Below, piece after piece: positions 16,131-25,077 of a DNA stretch of 64,000 bases. This DNA is from an uncultured Veillonellaceae bacterium (GTDB lineage Bacteria > Bacillota > Negativicutes > Selenomonadales > Selenomonadaceae). Both the position numbers and the translations under genes were made by a program. Positions within the stretch are counted from its first letter, which is position 1. Each line of letters starts with the position of its first letter. The DNA is taken from assembly GCA_900314825.1 (NCBI GenBank), contig OMWS01000004.1:1-64000 (forward strand). Reading direction: 5' to 3'. The notes below the pieces were generated by a model that saw only the letters and a program-made list of their open reading frames with translations, made no database searches and had not been told where the DNA came from.

Positions 16131-16250
16131 TAGACGTGGAAAAATCATAGGGATTCAGTATACGGAATGCGCTGCTGGATTCGCCGTGATGAAGGGATGC
16201 GCTCCCACAAAACAGAGCGTCATCGAGTTCATAAGGAGGTTGCTTAAATC

Positions 16251-17213
16251 ATGAAAGTAACAGTTGTTGGTGCAGGTAACGTCGGTGCTACGGTCGCGAA
16301 CGTTCTCGCGCAGAAGAACTTCGCCAGCGAAGTCGTGCTCGTCGATATCAAAGAGAGCGTTGCAGAAGGCAAGGCCATGGATATCATGCAGACGGCACAC
16401 CTCTTAAACTTCGACACGACGGTCACGGGCGTCACGGCGAAGATCGGCGACGAAGAGGGCTACGCTCCGACGGCTGGCTCTGATGTCGTCGTCGTCACGT
16501 CCGGCATGCCGCGCAAACCGGGCATGAGCCGTGAAGACCTCATCGGCGTCAACCAGAAGATCGTCAAGAGTGTTGTCGACCAGGCTCTCAAATATTCCCC
16601 GGATGCGATCTTCATCATCATCTCGAACCCGATGGACGCCATGACGTTCCTCACGCTCAAAGACAGCAAGCTTCCGCGCAACCGCGTCATCGGCCAGGGC
16701 GGCATGCTCGACAGCAGCCGTTTCCGTTATTTCCTCAGCAAGGCGCTCCAGAAGGCTGGCTATCCTGCGACGCCGACGGACATCGACGGCATGGTCATCG
16801 GCGGCCACAGCGACAAGACGATGGTGCCGCTGACGAGCGTTGCGACGTATCGCGGCATCCCGGTGAAGCAGCTCCTCACGGACGAGCAGCTCACGGAAGC
16901 TGTCGAGTCCACGAAGGTCGGCGGCGCGACGCTGACGAAGCTCCTCGGCACGTCCGCTTGGTACGCTCCGGGCGCAGCTGCTGCTGCCATGGTTGAAGCT
17001 ATCGCTCTCGATGCGAAGAAGCTCATCCCGTGCTGCGTCTATCTCGATGGCGAGTATGGCGAGAAAGACCTCTGCATCGGCGTGCCGGTCCTCCTCGGCA
17101 AGGACGGCGTCGAGAAGATTGTCGAGTACAAGCTCGATGGCGATGAGAAAGCGAAATTCGACGAGTCCGTCCAGGCGGCTCGCAACACGAACGCGAAACT
17201 CAACGTTCTCTGA
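16251..17213 (+). CDS. mdh: Malate dehydrogenase (NAD-dependent)
   Basis: A 320-residue enzyme interconverting malate and oxaloacetate. The NAD-binding motif is VVGAGNVGATVA; the substrate loop MPRKPGMSRED carries the paired Arg residues that favour malate over lactate; the catalytic His lies in IGGHSDKTMVPL, with a Lys inserted compared with the common GGHGDTMVPL. It has a strong AAGGAGG ribosome site and stands alone between its promoter and a terminator, which suggests high monocistronic expression. It probably serves the oxaloacetate-malate-fumarate branch used by propionate or succinate producers. Confidence 0.93.
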   Translation: MKVTVVGAGNVGATVANVLAQKNFASEVVLVDIKESVAEGKAMDIMQTAHLLNFDTTVTGVTAKIGDEEGYAPTAGSDVVVVTSGMPRKPGMSREDLIGVNQKIVKSVVDQALKYSPDAIFIIISNPMDAMTFLTLKDSKLPRNRVIGQGGMLDSSRFRYFLSKALQKAGYPATPTDIDGMVIGGHSDKTMVPLTSVATYRGIPVKQLLTDEQLTEAVESTKVGGATLTKLLGTSAWYAPGAAAAAMVEAIALDAKKLIPCCVYLDGEYGEKDLCIGVPVLLGKDGVEKIVEYKLDGDEKAKFDESVQAARNTNAKLNVL

Positions 17214-17253
17214 TTTTAGTTCGCTCTGCTGATATATGTATCAGCTTCTTCCT

Positions 17254-17287
17254 AGAAGCCTCCCTCTATTTCAGGGAGGCTTCTTTT
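17254..17287 (+). terminator. Intrinsic terminator of mdh
   Basis: AGAAGCCTCCCT pairs exactly with AGGGAGGCTTCT around a 7-base loop and runs into TTTT. Confidence 0.88.
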
Positions 17288-17322
17288 ATGTGAATGGATA
17301 TATGAATGGAAGGAGGACGCAC

Positions 17323-17811
17323 ATGACAGATGAAGATTTCATGCGCGCGGCGCTCTCTGAGGCGCAGGCCGCCTATGACATCGGCGAAGTGCCGATCGGC
17401 GCCGTGCTCGTCGACGCGGCGGGACACATCGTCGCGCGCGGCCACAATCTGCGCGAGACAGCACACGACGCAACAGCGCACGCCGAGATGATCGCGATCC
17501 GCGCGGCCTGCGAAGCGCTCGGCCGCTGGCGGCTCTCCGGCCTCACGCTCTACGTGACGATCGAGCCGTGCCCGATGTGCGCCGGCGCCATCGTCATGAG
17601 CCGTGTCGACCGCGTCGTCTACGGCAGCACGGACGCGAAAGCCGGTGCCTGCGAGTCGCTCTTCAACATCCCGGGGCATCCGGCGCTCAATCATGCCCCC
17701 GCCATGACGGCCGGCGTGCTGCAAGAGGAATGCGCCGGCATCATGAAGCGCTTTTTCCGCGAGCGGCGGGCGCAGCGGGTACGGGAGAAAAAAGCGATGG
17801 ACACACCTTGA
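17323..17811 (+). CDS. tadA: tRNA-specific adenosine deaminase
   Basis: A 162-residue zinc deaminase that makes inosine at the wobble position of tRNA-Arg. The zinc and catalytic residues are in AHAEMIAI and EPCPMCAGA. The ATG at 17323 follows GGAAGGAGG; longer in-frame starts would overlap the mdh terminator and add a non-homologous segment. The C-terminal 20 residues are basic. Confidence 0.93.
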   Translation: MTDEDFMRAALSEAQAAYDIGEVPIGAVLVDAAGHIVARGHNLRETAHDATAHAEMIAIRAACEALGRWRLSGLTLYVTIEPCPMCAGAIVMSRVDRVVYGSTDAKAGACESLFNIPGHPALNHAPAMTAGVLQEECAGIMKRFFRERRAQRVREKKAMDTP

Positions 17812-17836
17812 CGCACTTTTTCGCAGTCGATATAAT
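17808..17836 (+). promoter_or_regulatory. Promoter of the flhB-tail/yraN pair
   Basis: TTGACG (17808-17813) and TATAAT (17831-17836) have a 17-base spacer and overlap the last bases of tadA. Confidence 0.65.
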
Positions 17837-17899
17837 GAAACAAGAAGGAATCGGAGACAAGGAAGTCCGTCGCTTTCCATGGATTGCAGGTGACAGGGA

Positions 17900-18229
17900 A
17901 TGATAAGGGATCGCAAGGCGCCGCCCATCGAGCCGGAGACGGATCCGAACGCGGAGAAGAAAGCCGTCGCGCTGAAGTATGACCAAGCGCGCGACCACGC
18001 GCCGCGCGTGACGGCGAAAGGGCGCGGCTACGTCGCGGAGAACATCCTCGCGGCCGCGCAGAAGCATGCCGTTCCGCTCTACCAGAACAAGACGCTCGTC
18101 AATATGCTCATGGCGCTCGAGCTTGACCGCGAGATCCCGCCGGAGCTCTATCGCTCGATCGCCGAGGTCATGGCCTATGTCTACCGCATGGATCGCGAGC
18201 GCGGCGAGCGGATGAAGGAGACGCCGTGA
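17900..18229 (+). CDS. FlhB C-terminal-domain-like protein (EscU/YscU/HrcU family)
   Basis: A 109-residue protein matching the cytoplasmic tail of the flagellar export switch FlhB, without its membrane part. The conserved core is AVALKYDQARDHAPRVTAKGRGYVAENIL; the usual NPTH autocleavage site is absent. In B. subtilis the equivalent YlqH is encoded near rnhB and yraN-like genes, matching the coupling here to a YraN gene. Its function is not established. Confidence 0.82.
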   Translation: MIRDRKAPPIEPETDPNAEKKAVALKYDQARDHAPRVTAKGRGYVAENILAAAQKHAVPLYQNKTLVNMLMALELDREIPPELYRSIAEVMAYVYRMDRERGERMKETP

Positions 18230-18597
18230 TGTCTACGAGGAAAAAGGTGCTCGGCAAGGCGGGCGAAGATGAAGCGGCTGCCTTCCTCCAGCGCAAAGGC
18301 TACACGATCGCGGCGCGGAATTATCGCACGAAGGTCGGCGAGCTTGACATCATCGCGTGGGAAAATCCGCAGACGCTCGTGTTCGTCGAAGTGAAGACGC
18401 GCACGGGCCTGCAATTCGGCAAGCCGGCCGAAGCTGTGAATTTTTACAAGCAGAAGAATATCATCCGCACGGCGCAGTGGTATCTCATGGAGAAACACCT
18501 GACAGAAACGTATTGCCGCTTCGACGTCATCGAGGTGTATGCGATGACGGGCGGCACTTGGGAGTGCCGTCAGATCGAGGGCGCCTTCGAGGCGTAA
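18229..18597 (+). CDS. YraN family (UPF0102) nuclease-like protein
   Basis: A 122-residue protein of the restriction-endonuclease-like fold. Catalytic-type residues are seen in GELDIIAWE and VFVEVKTRT (the D-ExK pattern). The ATG shares one base with the stop of the upstream gene; a GTG three bases earlier is possible. YraN proteins are widespread, near rnhB, comM and topA, and are linked to DNA processing, but the activity is not well defined. comM lies 213 bases downstream, separated by two repeats. Confidence 0.88.
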   Translation: MSTRKKVLGKAGEDEAAAFLQRKGYTIAARNYRTKVGELDIIAWENPQTLVFVEVKTRTGLQFGKPAEAVNFYKQKNIIRTAQWYLMEKHLTETYCRFDVIEVYAMTGGTWECRQIEGAFEA

Positions 18598-18622
18598 ATT
18601 GGCTGTTGAAGTTTTCATATAC

Positions 18623-18669
18623 TACGCCTCCCCCTTTGGGGGAGGTGCCCCGAAGGGGCGGAGAGGGTA
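18623..18669 (+). repeat. Dispersed palindromic repeat, copy 6, left arm of an inverted pair
   Basis: TACGCCTCCCCCTTTGGGGG, AGGTGCCCCGAAGGGGCGG and AGAGGGT. Its edge GAGAGGGTAATGCCGT is matched in inverted form (15 of 16) by the edge of copy 7. Between them lies CGATTC-TATCGTTC-GAATCG (18691-18710). Confidence 0.8.
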
Positions 18670-18721
18670 ATGCCGTAACAAATCCAGCGATTCTATCGTT
18701 CGAATCGTGAATATCCAAACG

Positions 18722-18775
18722 GCGTTACCCTCTCAGTCGCCCTGCGGGCGCCAGCTCCCCCAAAGGGGGAGCCTA
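18722..18775 (-). repeat. Dispersed palindromic repeat, copy 7, right arm of an inverted pair
   Basis: GCGTTACCCTCTCAGTCGCC, CTGCGGGCGCCAG, then CTCCCCCAAAGGGGGAG and CCTAAAG. The centre is of the GTCGC/GCGC subtype, while its partner copy 6 is of the CCCCGAAGGGG subtype. It ends about 35 bases before the comM start. Confidence 0.8.
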
Positions 18776-18810
18776 AAGTAAGAGAGAAATATCGGAAGGG
18801 AGGAGTTCCC

Positions 18811-20343
18811 TTGTTCGCAAAATCATATGGCGCGACGACGATGGGCGTTGACGGCATCCTTATCGACGTCGAAGTCGATGCCGGTTATGGCATCCCGTCG
18901 TTTGATATCGTCGGCCTGCCGGATACGGCGGTGCGCGAGAGCAAGGAACGCGTGCGCACGGCCATCAAGAATTCAGGACTCAAGCTCCAGCAGGAAAAGA
19001 TCACGGTCAATCTCGCACCGGCGGACATCCGCAAGGACAGCCCGGGCCTCGATCTGCCGATTGCCATCGGCCTTTTGGCCTCGCACAGCCTTTTTCCCTT
19101 GAAGCGCATCGAGGGCTGCTTGTTCTCGGCGGAGCTTTCGCTCGAGGGCGAGTGCCGCCCCGTGCGCGGCATCCTGCCGATGACGATTGCGGCGAAGGAG
19201 AAGGGGTTTCAGGCTATCTTTGTGGCGAAGGAGAATGCGAATGAGGCCCTTTTGGTGCAAGGCATCCAGGTCTATGCCGTCACGACGCTCGCGGAGCTCG
19301 TCACCTTTCTTCGTGGCGAGACACAGCTGACGCCGGCAGAGCCGAAGGCGCAAGAGAAAGCAGCGACGGGCTGGGCGGATGATTTTGCGGACGTGCAAGG
19401 GCAATTCGCTGCGAAGCGCGCACTCGAGATCGCGGCGGCCGGCGGCCACAATGTGCTGATGGTCGGTGTGCCGGGCAGCGGCAAGACGATGCTCGCGCGC
19501 CGCATGAATTCCATCTTGCCGGCCATGACGCAGGAGGAAGCGCTCGAGGTCACGAAAATCTACAGCATCGCGGGCCTGCTGCCGCATGAGGGCGGTCTCG
19601 TGACGGAGCGGCCGTTTCGCGCGCCGCATCACACGACGAGCATGACGGCCATGATCGGCGGCGGCAGCATCCCGCGCCCGGGCGAAGTCACGCTCGCGCA
19701 TCACGGCGTGCTGTTCCTCGACGAGCTGCCGGAGTTCGGCAAATCGACGCTCGAAGTCCTGCGCCAGCCCTTGGAAGATCGCGAGATCCTCGTGAGCCGC
19801 GTGCATGCGTCGCTGCGCTTTCCGTCGTCGTTCATGCTGATCGCGGCGATGAACCCGTGTCCGTGCGGCTACTATGGCGATGAGTCGGGCGGCCATCCCT
19901 GCGAGTGCACGGCGAGCGAGATCAAGCGCTATACGCGCAAGATCTCGGGGCCGCTGCTCGACCGCATCGACATCCACATCCGCGTGCCGCGTGTCGAGTA
20001 CAAGGAGCTTTCCTCGCGGGAAAAAGCCGAGCCGTCGGCGGCCATCCGCGCGCGCGTCGAAGCGGCGCGGGAAATCCAGCACGAGCGTTTGAAAGCGTAT
20101 GGCATCTTTTCGAATGCGCAGATGAACCACGCCATGATCCAGGAGCTCTGCCCGCTCGAAGCTTCAGCGCAGGCGCTTTTGAAGATGGCGTTCGAGAAGA
20201 TGAACCTTTCCGCGCGCTCGTATGATCGCATCATCAAGGTCGCGCGCACGATCGCCGACCTCGCGGGCGGCGTTGCCATCGGGCCGAAAGAGGTCGCTGA
20301 GGCCATCAAGCTGCGCAACAATGTCGGCTTGAGCCTGGAATGA
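18811..20343 (+). CDS. comM: ComM/YifB family Mg-chelatase-like AAA ATPase
   Basis: A 510-residue protein with an N-terminal ChlI/Lon-like domain, a central AAA domain (Walker A GVPGSGKTML, Walker B VLFLDELPEF) and a C-terminal domain. ComM acts as a hexameric branch-migration helicase in natural transformation in other bacteria. A possible metal-binding CPCGY-GGHPCEC segment lies in the AAA domain. The TTG start is supported by GGGAGGAG. Its stop overlaps the first possible start of priA. Confidence 0.92.
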   Translation: MFAKSYGATTMGVDGILIDVEVDAGYGIPSFDIVGLPDTAVRESKERVRTAIKNSGLKLQQEKITVNLAPADIRKDSPGLDLPIAIGLLASHSLFPLKRIEGCLFSAELSLEGECRPVRGILPMTIAAKEKGFQAIFVAKENANEALLVQGIQVYAVTTLAELVTFLRGETQLTPAEPKAQEKAATGWADDFADVQGQFAAKRALEIAAAGGHNVLMVGVPGSGKTMLARRMNSILPAMTQEEALEVTKIYSIAGLLPHEGGLVTERPFRAPHHTTSMTAMIGGGSIPRPGEVTLAHHGVLFLDELPEFGKSTLEVLRQPLEDREILVSRVHASLRFPSSFMLIAAMNPCPCGYYGDESGGHPCECTASEIKRYTRKISGPLLDRIDIHIRVPRVEYKELSSREKAEPSAAIRARVEAAREIQHERLKAYGIFSNAQMNHAMIQELCPLEASAQALLKMAFEKMNLSARSYDRIIKVARTIADLAGGVAIGPKEVAEAIKLRNNVGLSLE

Positions 20344-20384
20344 AACGTTCGGACGTTCCACGAAATATCATAGAGGAGGATCGA

Positions 20385-22883
20385 TTGGGAGAACAAAAAG
20401 AAACGCGAGTCAAGACGGCGGACGTGTTCGTCAACATCCCCGTCAAGAGCATCGCACAATCGTTTACGTATCACGTGCCAGACGCACTCGCCCATGTGGG
20501 GGTCGGCTGGCGCGTTTTTGTGCCGTTCGGCGGGCGGAAAGTTGAGGGTTTCGTCGTCGCTGTCGCGGAAAAAACAGAGAGCGAGCTGCAGGCGCTCGGC
20601 TTTGCTGTGAAGGACATCCTCGCGCTCGTGGATGAAGAAGCGTGGTTCACGCCCGTGCTTTTGCAGGCGGCTGAGTGGCTGGCGTCGTTTTATCTCTGCT
20701 CACTCGCGGAAATCATGCGGCTCTTCATGCCGGGCAAGAGCGGGCTCAAGATCACGGTGTCTTACATGGCTGATGAGGCGAAAGAGCAGCACAAGCAACT
20801 TGCGCAGCCTTTATACCGTATGCTTTATGAATATGTGGCCGAGAACGGGCCGGTCTCTCGTGCGGCGTTGCGCAAAGCCTTGCCAGAGCTTGAAGAACTT
20901 CCTGTTATGCTGGAAAAAATGACGAGTGCACATATTCTGGTGAAGGAATATGCAGCGGAGAAACGGGACAATGCACTCTATGAACGTTATGTCATCTTGC
21001 ATGAGGCGTTAACGCCAGAACGTGAGAAGGCGTTTTCACGGCGGAAAGCGCAATTGAAGCTCTGGAGTTATCTTTCAGAACATGGCGGAACAACGTCGTT
21101 CCATGAACTGGAACGTGCTGGCATGACGGCCGCGACGGTGAAAAAACTGGCGGAAGCGGGCATCGTCGCCATCCGCCGCCGCCGTGTGCTGCGCGACAGC
21201 TACGCCGATGGCAAGCGCGGCCATGCGCCGCGCGAATTGACCGCAGAACAACGCACGGTTGTGGAGGCCATCCAGCCGAGTCTTGCGGCAGGGAAATATC
21301 ACGGCTTCTTGCTCTATGGCGTCACGGGCAGCGGCAAGACGCAGGTCTACATCGAGCTCGCGCGCCTCGTGCGCGCCGCAGGGCGCAAGGTCATCGTGCT
21401 CGTGCCGGAGATCGCGCTGACGGGGCAGCTCGTGCGTGCGTTCCAATCGTATTTCGCCGGCGACATCATTGTCATGCACAGCCGCCTGACGCTTGCGGAG
21501 CGCAATGACGCCGTGCTGCGCGTACGACGCGGGGAGGCGGGCATCATCATCGGCGCGCGCTCGGCGCTCTTCACGCCAGCCGATGATGTCGGCCTCATCA
21601 TCCTCGATGAGGAGCAGGACGCGAGCTACAAGCAGGACGAGTCGCCGCGCTACCATGCACGCGTCGTCGCCGAGGAGCTCGCACATCTCCATCAGGCCGT
21701 GTTGCTGCTCGGCAGCGCGACGCCTTCGCTTGAGACGTATCATCGCGCGAGGATGGGCGAGCTCACGATGCTCACGATGCAGCACCGCGTCGGCGACATC
21801 CCGCTCCCGGAGGTCTCGTGCGTCGACATGCGCCAGGAACTCCGCATGGGAAACCGCCACATCATCTCGCGGCCTCTCGAGGCAATGATCCAGCAGACCA
21901 TCGCGCAGCACGAGCAGCTTATCATCATGCTGAACCGCCGTGGCTTTTCGACGTTCGTGCTGTGCCGCTCGTGCGGCGAGGTCATCAAATGCCCGGATTG
22001 CGGCCTGCCGCTCGTCTATCATGAAACAAAGCGCGGCGACCGGTTTTTGCTCTGCCATCACTGCGACATCCGAAAGCCCGTGCCGGACGTCTGCCCGAAG
22101 TGCGGCAGCCGCTACATCAAATACTTTGGCTCCGGTACGGAAAAGCTCGAGCAAGAGCTTCATGCGCTCGTGCCGGCTGCGCGCGTCGTGCGCATGGATC
22201 GCGATACGACGGGCGGCAAGTTCGCGCATCAGGACATCTTGACGCGCTTCCGGCGCGGGGAGTACGACATCCTGCTGGGCACGCAGATGGTCGCGAAAGG
22301 CCACGACATCCCGAATGTCACGGCGGTCGGCATCATCAGCGCCGATTCCGCGCTCCACCTGCCGGATTTCCGTGCGGCGGAGCGCTGCTTCATGCTCATC
22401 ACGCAGACGGCGGGCCGCGCCGGCCGCCATACAGCGCACGGCGAACGCGGCCATGTGCTCGTGCAGACGTACAACACGGAGCATTACGCCGTGCAGTGCG
22501 GCATCCGGCAGGATTACGAAGGCTTTTACAAAGAGGAAATCGCTTTGCGGCAGGCACTCGGCTATCCGCCGTTCACGCGGCTCGTGAAGCTGCTGTTCCA
22601 AAACACGGACGAAACGGCAGCGAGGCAGAACGCGCTTGCATTCGTGCAGGCGTTCCAGCGGCGTTTCCCGCCCGACCCCCATGCGCCGCTCGGGACAGCG
22701 CCGACGACGAATGTCGCCATCGGCCCCGCGCCCGCCGTCATCGCAAATTTCCGCGGCACGTACCGCTTTGTCGTGCTCGTCAAAGCCGTGAACCTCGCGG
22801 ACGTCCAAGCATTCCTGCGCGAGCAGCAATTGCACCTCCGTACAGACGTGGCCATTGACATTGATCCAATTACGACGATGTAA
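20385..22883 (+). CDS. priA: Primosomal protein N' (replication restart helicase PriA)
   Basis: An 832-residue 3'-5' helicase that reloads the replisome at repaired forks. Walker A is GVTGSGKTQVY. The usual DEEH box reads DEEQDASYKQ here. The eight zinc-binding Cys are intact (CRSC, CPDC, CHHC, CPKC). The TTG at 20385, 4 bases after GAGGAGGA, gives MGEQKETR and is preferred to an ATG at 20340 overlapping comM. The 3' end runs into a repeat and a bidirectional terminator. The def-fmt genes that often follow priA in Firmicutes are absent. Confidence 0.94.
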   Translation: MGEQKETRVKTADVFVNIPVKSIAQSFTYHVPDALAHVGVGWRVFVPFGGRKVEGFVVAVAEKTESELQALGFAVKDILALVDEEAWFTPVLLQAAEWLASFYLCSLAEIMRLFMPGKSGLKITVSYMADEAKEQHKQLAQPLYRMLYEYVAENGPVSRAALRKALPELEELPVMLEKMTSAHILVKEYAAEKRDNALYERYVILHEALTPEREKAFSRRKAQLKLWSYLSEHGGTTSFHELERAGMTAATVKKLAEAGIVAIRRRRVLRDSYADGKRGHAPRELTAEQRTVVEAIQPSLAAGKYHGFLLYGVTGSGKTQVYIELARLVRAAGRKVIVLVPEIALTGQLVRAFQSYFAGDIIVMHSRLTLAERNDAVLRVRRGEAGIIIGARSALFTPADDVGLIILDEEQDASYKQDESPRYHARVVAEELAHLHQAVLLLGSATPSLETYHRARMGELTMLTMQHRVGDIPLPEVSCVDMRQELRMGNRHIISRPLEAMIQQTIAQHEQLIIMLNRRGFSTFVLCRSCGEVIKCPDCGLPLVYHETKRGDRFLLCHHCDIRKPVPDVCPKCGSRYIKYFGSGTEKLEQELHALVPAARVVRMDRDTTGGKFAHQDILTRFRRGEYDILLGTQMVAKGHDIPNVTAVGIISADSALHLPDFRAAERCFMLITQTAGRAGRHTAHGERGHVLVQTYNTEHYAVQCGIRQDYEGFYKEEIALRQALGYPPFTRLVKLLFQNTDETAARQNALAFVQAFQRRFPPDPHAPLGTAPTTNVAIGPAPAVIANFRGTYRFVVLVKAVNLADVQAFLREQQLHLRTDVAIDIDPITTM

Positions 22884-23007
22884 CACGAATAGAAAATAGC
22901 CAAAGTAGACCAATTCCACATACATCAGTTGCCGAGCATTGCGACCACAGAAGCCTCTTCCTCTGGGAAAAGCAGACGCAAGGCGCTTTAGCGCCTATGC
23001 GGTCGCT

Positions 23008-23050
23008 TTATCCTTTAGGTAGAGGGGGACCGCGAAGCGGTGGAGAGGGT
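23008..23050 (+). repeat. Dispersed palindromic repeat, copy 8 (ACCGCGAAGCGGT type)
   Basis: TAGAGGGGGACCGCGAAGCG, GTGGAGAGGGTACTAGG. The edge GGGTACTAGGATGCGATAGC also appears, inverted, at 10593-10612, so this copy and the hairpin that follows repeat the layout of the dnaE-dac gap. Upstream, 22950-23006 holds a GGCGCTTTAGCGCC palindrome that may be a further decayed copy. Confidence 0.75.
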
Positions 23051-23078
23051 ACTAGGATGCGATAGCCAAGCAAAAAAT

Positions 23079-23137
23079 AAGAAGTCCTCGAAGCATCGAG
23101 CCGTTTCAACGCGATGCCTTGAAGACTTCTTTTTTTT
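23079..23137 (+). terminator. Bidirectional terminator between priA and the CNNM gene
   Basis: AAGAAGTCCTCGAAGCATCG (23079-23098) pairs with 23112-23131 (17 of 20 positions) and is followed by eight T. An A-rich run precedes the left arm, so it can serve both convergent genes. It is a diverged copy of the 19-bp stem at 10523-10581. Confidence 0.82.
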
Positions 23138-23152
23138 GTTGTACTGTGAAGT

Positions 23153-24487
23153 TCAGGATTCCGCTTGCACGGGGACAGGCGCCTGCGTCACGAGGATCTT
23201 GTCGATGCGGGCGCGGTCCATTTCGACGACTTCGAACGTGAATTCATTCCATGTCGTCTTTTCACCAGCTTGCGGGATATAGCCGAAGTACGACGTGAGG
23301 AAGCCGCCCATCGTCTGGTAGTGGTCGTGATCTTCGTCCGGCAGTTTGTCGATGTCGAAGCGTTCTTTGAAATCGTCGATGGAGTAGAGGCCGTCGATGT
23401 ACCACGAATGATCGTCGCGCGGCGTGATGGAGAGCGGCTCGCTCTCGACGCTCGTGTGCGATGCGCCGATGATTTCCTGCAAGATGTCATCAAGCGTGAT
23501 CATGCCGATGACGCCGCCGTACTCGTCGAGCACCATCGCTTCGTGCACGCCCGTGTCGCGGAAGCGCTCGAGCAGGCGGAAGAGCTCCATCGAGCGCGGC
23601 ACGAACATCGGCTTCCGGAGATATTGCGAGAGCTCGAGCGACTTGTGCGCGAGAGCGGCGTTCAAGAGATCTTTCGCGTAGAGGATGCCGGAAAAATCAT
23701 CGAGGTTTTCGCGGCCGACGAGGAAGATTTCCTGCGGCGTCTGGCGGATGACGCGCAGATTGTGACGCAGGCTGTCCGAGAGGTCGAGCCAGATCATCTG
23801 CGTGCGCGGCGTCATGAGCGCGTAAGCCGTCTGGTCGCTGAGGTGGAACACGCGGTCGACCATGTCCTGCTCCGTTTTTTCGAACGTGCCGTCTTCCGTG
23901 CCTTGCTCGATGAGGTCTTTGACCTCGTCCTCCGTCACGGTGTCCTCGAATTTCGGGTTGAAACCGAAGATCAAGAGGATGACATTCGCCGAACGCGACA
24001 AGAGGGCGATGAGCGGCTGCGACAACCGCGTGAGGCGCGTGAGCGCCTTGTGATGCTTGAGCAGCACTTCCTCCGGCTTCTGGAGCGCCGTCTTTTTCGG
24101 CAGAAATTCGCCGAACAGCAACATGATGTACGTCATGACGATGATGGAAATGACGAGCGCGACCGTCGTCCCCTGCGGCATGAACGTCAGATGGCGCGCG
24201 AGCAGCGGCGCGAGCAGCACGCCCGACGCGACGCCCGAGAGGATGCCCATGAGCGTGATGCCGATCTGCGTGACGGAAAGCGCATCCTCCGGCGCATCGA
24301 GAATCGAGAGAGCCGCCCGCGCATCCTCCGCCTCGTCGCCCTCTTCATCGGCAAGCCGTTCGAGCCGGCTCTTGTGTCCTTCCATGAGCGCCGTCTCGAT
24401 GAGGGAAAAGAAACTGTTGAGCAAGAGAAGAAGAACGATCAAAACGAGCAACAAGCCCGCTTCCGTACTGTCCAATGCGTGTGACAC
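23153..24487 (-). CDS. CNNM/CBS-domain membrane protein (hemolysin C/CorC family)
   Basis: A 444-residue inner-membrane protein. An N-terminal CNNM domain has three to four helices (from about residue 10 to 150), followed by two CBS domains (residues about 210-330; e.g. MTPRTQMIWLDL, DEYGGVIGMITLDDI) and a C-terminal CorC_HlyC domain. Members are proposed to export Mg2+ or Co2+; the hemolysin label is historical. The gene faces priA across a shared terminator. No partner gene is adjacent. Confidence 0.9.
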   Translation of the reverse strand: MSHALDSTEAGLLLVLIVLLLLLNSFFSLIETALMEGHKSRLERLADEEGDEAEDARAALSILDAPEDALSVTQIGITLMGILSGVASGVLLAPLLARHLTFMPQGTTVALVISIIVMTYIMLLFGEFLPKKTALQKPEEVLLKHHKALTRLTRLSQPLIALLSRSANVILLIFGFNPKFEDTVTEDEVKDLIEQGTEDGTFEKTEQDMVDRVFHLSDQTAYALMTPRTQMIWLDLSDSLRHNLRVIRQTPQEIFLVGRENLDDFSGILYAKDLLNAALAHKSLELSQYLRKPMFVPRSMELFRLLERFRDTGVHEAMVLDEYGGVIGMITLDDILQEIIGASHTSVESEPLSITPRDDHSWYIDGLYSIDDFKERFDIDKLPDEDHDHYQTMGGFLTSYFGYIPQAGEKTTWNEFTFEVVEMDRARIDKILVTQAPVPVQAES

Positions 24488-24557
24488 ATCCTTTTTTGGG
24501 TAGAAAAAATTTTAGACGGAATCAGTATATCATGATTTTCCCGAAAAATACACCTGT

Positions 24558-24758
24558 GTGCGACGAAAAGGCCTGATTTTCCATGGATGCAATGCGGGGA
24601 AAACAAAGATATCGCATGTATTGCGTGCTATCGGCGTACCCAAAGATTATGCAGAGGGGACGATCCGAATCTCGTTGGGCGTAGAAAATTCGGAAGAGGA
24701 TGTTCGCAGGATTGTAGAAGCACTGATTGATATTTGTAGCGGTAAACAATCGATTTGA
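24558..24758 (+). pseudogene. C-terminal fragment of a cysteine desulfurase (NifS/IscS)
   Basis: About 55 residues match the end of NifS-type enzymes: GCNAGKTKISHVLRAIGVP, DYAEGTIRISLG and EEDVRRIVEAL. The fragment lacks the PLP-binding and catalytic regions and has no upstream coding sequence. It is therefore a remnant of a second nifS-like gene. An intact family member begins at 63279. Confidence 0.72.
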
Positions 24759-24807
24759 GGTGACGGCTTTTCTGATGGGATTCGGATGCCGCAGAGCACT
24801 GTTTCGT

Positions 24808-25077
24808 TCAACGTTCATAATGTGTCCACAGGCTGACGATCTTGACGGTGTGTTCCGCTTCCCAAACTTCATATACAAGACGGTGCTGGATGTTCAGCCG
24901 CCGTGAATATGCGCCTTGCAGGTTTCCACGCAGTTTTTCGTAGGGCGGCGGATTTTGGTACGGGTCGTTTTTGAGGATGCTGATGAGGGCTTGCGCTTTT
25001 TCTGCGAGGTGTGCGGCTTTCAGCTCTGGAATGTCGTGTGCGGATGTTTTCGTGTAGATGATCTTCCAACTCACCAT
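24808..25077 (-). CDS. yoeB: YoeB/Txe family toxin
   Basis: An 89-residue ribosome-dependent mRNA interferase. The family core is intact: PPPYEKLRGNLQGAYSRRLN and HRLVYEV, including the general-base Glu and catalytic Arg, and a C-terminal HY near the end. The ATG overlaps the end of the antitoxin gene by 7 bases, the usual coupling of YefM-YoeB operons. The toxin cleaves mRNA in the ribosomal A site in characterised relatives. Confidence 0.88.
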   Translation of the reverse strand: MVSWKIIYTKTSAHDIPELKAAHLAEKAQALISILKNDPYQNPPPYEKLRGNLQGAYSRRLNIQHRLVYEVWEAEHTVKIVSLWTHYER

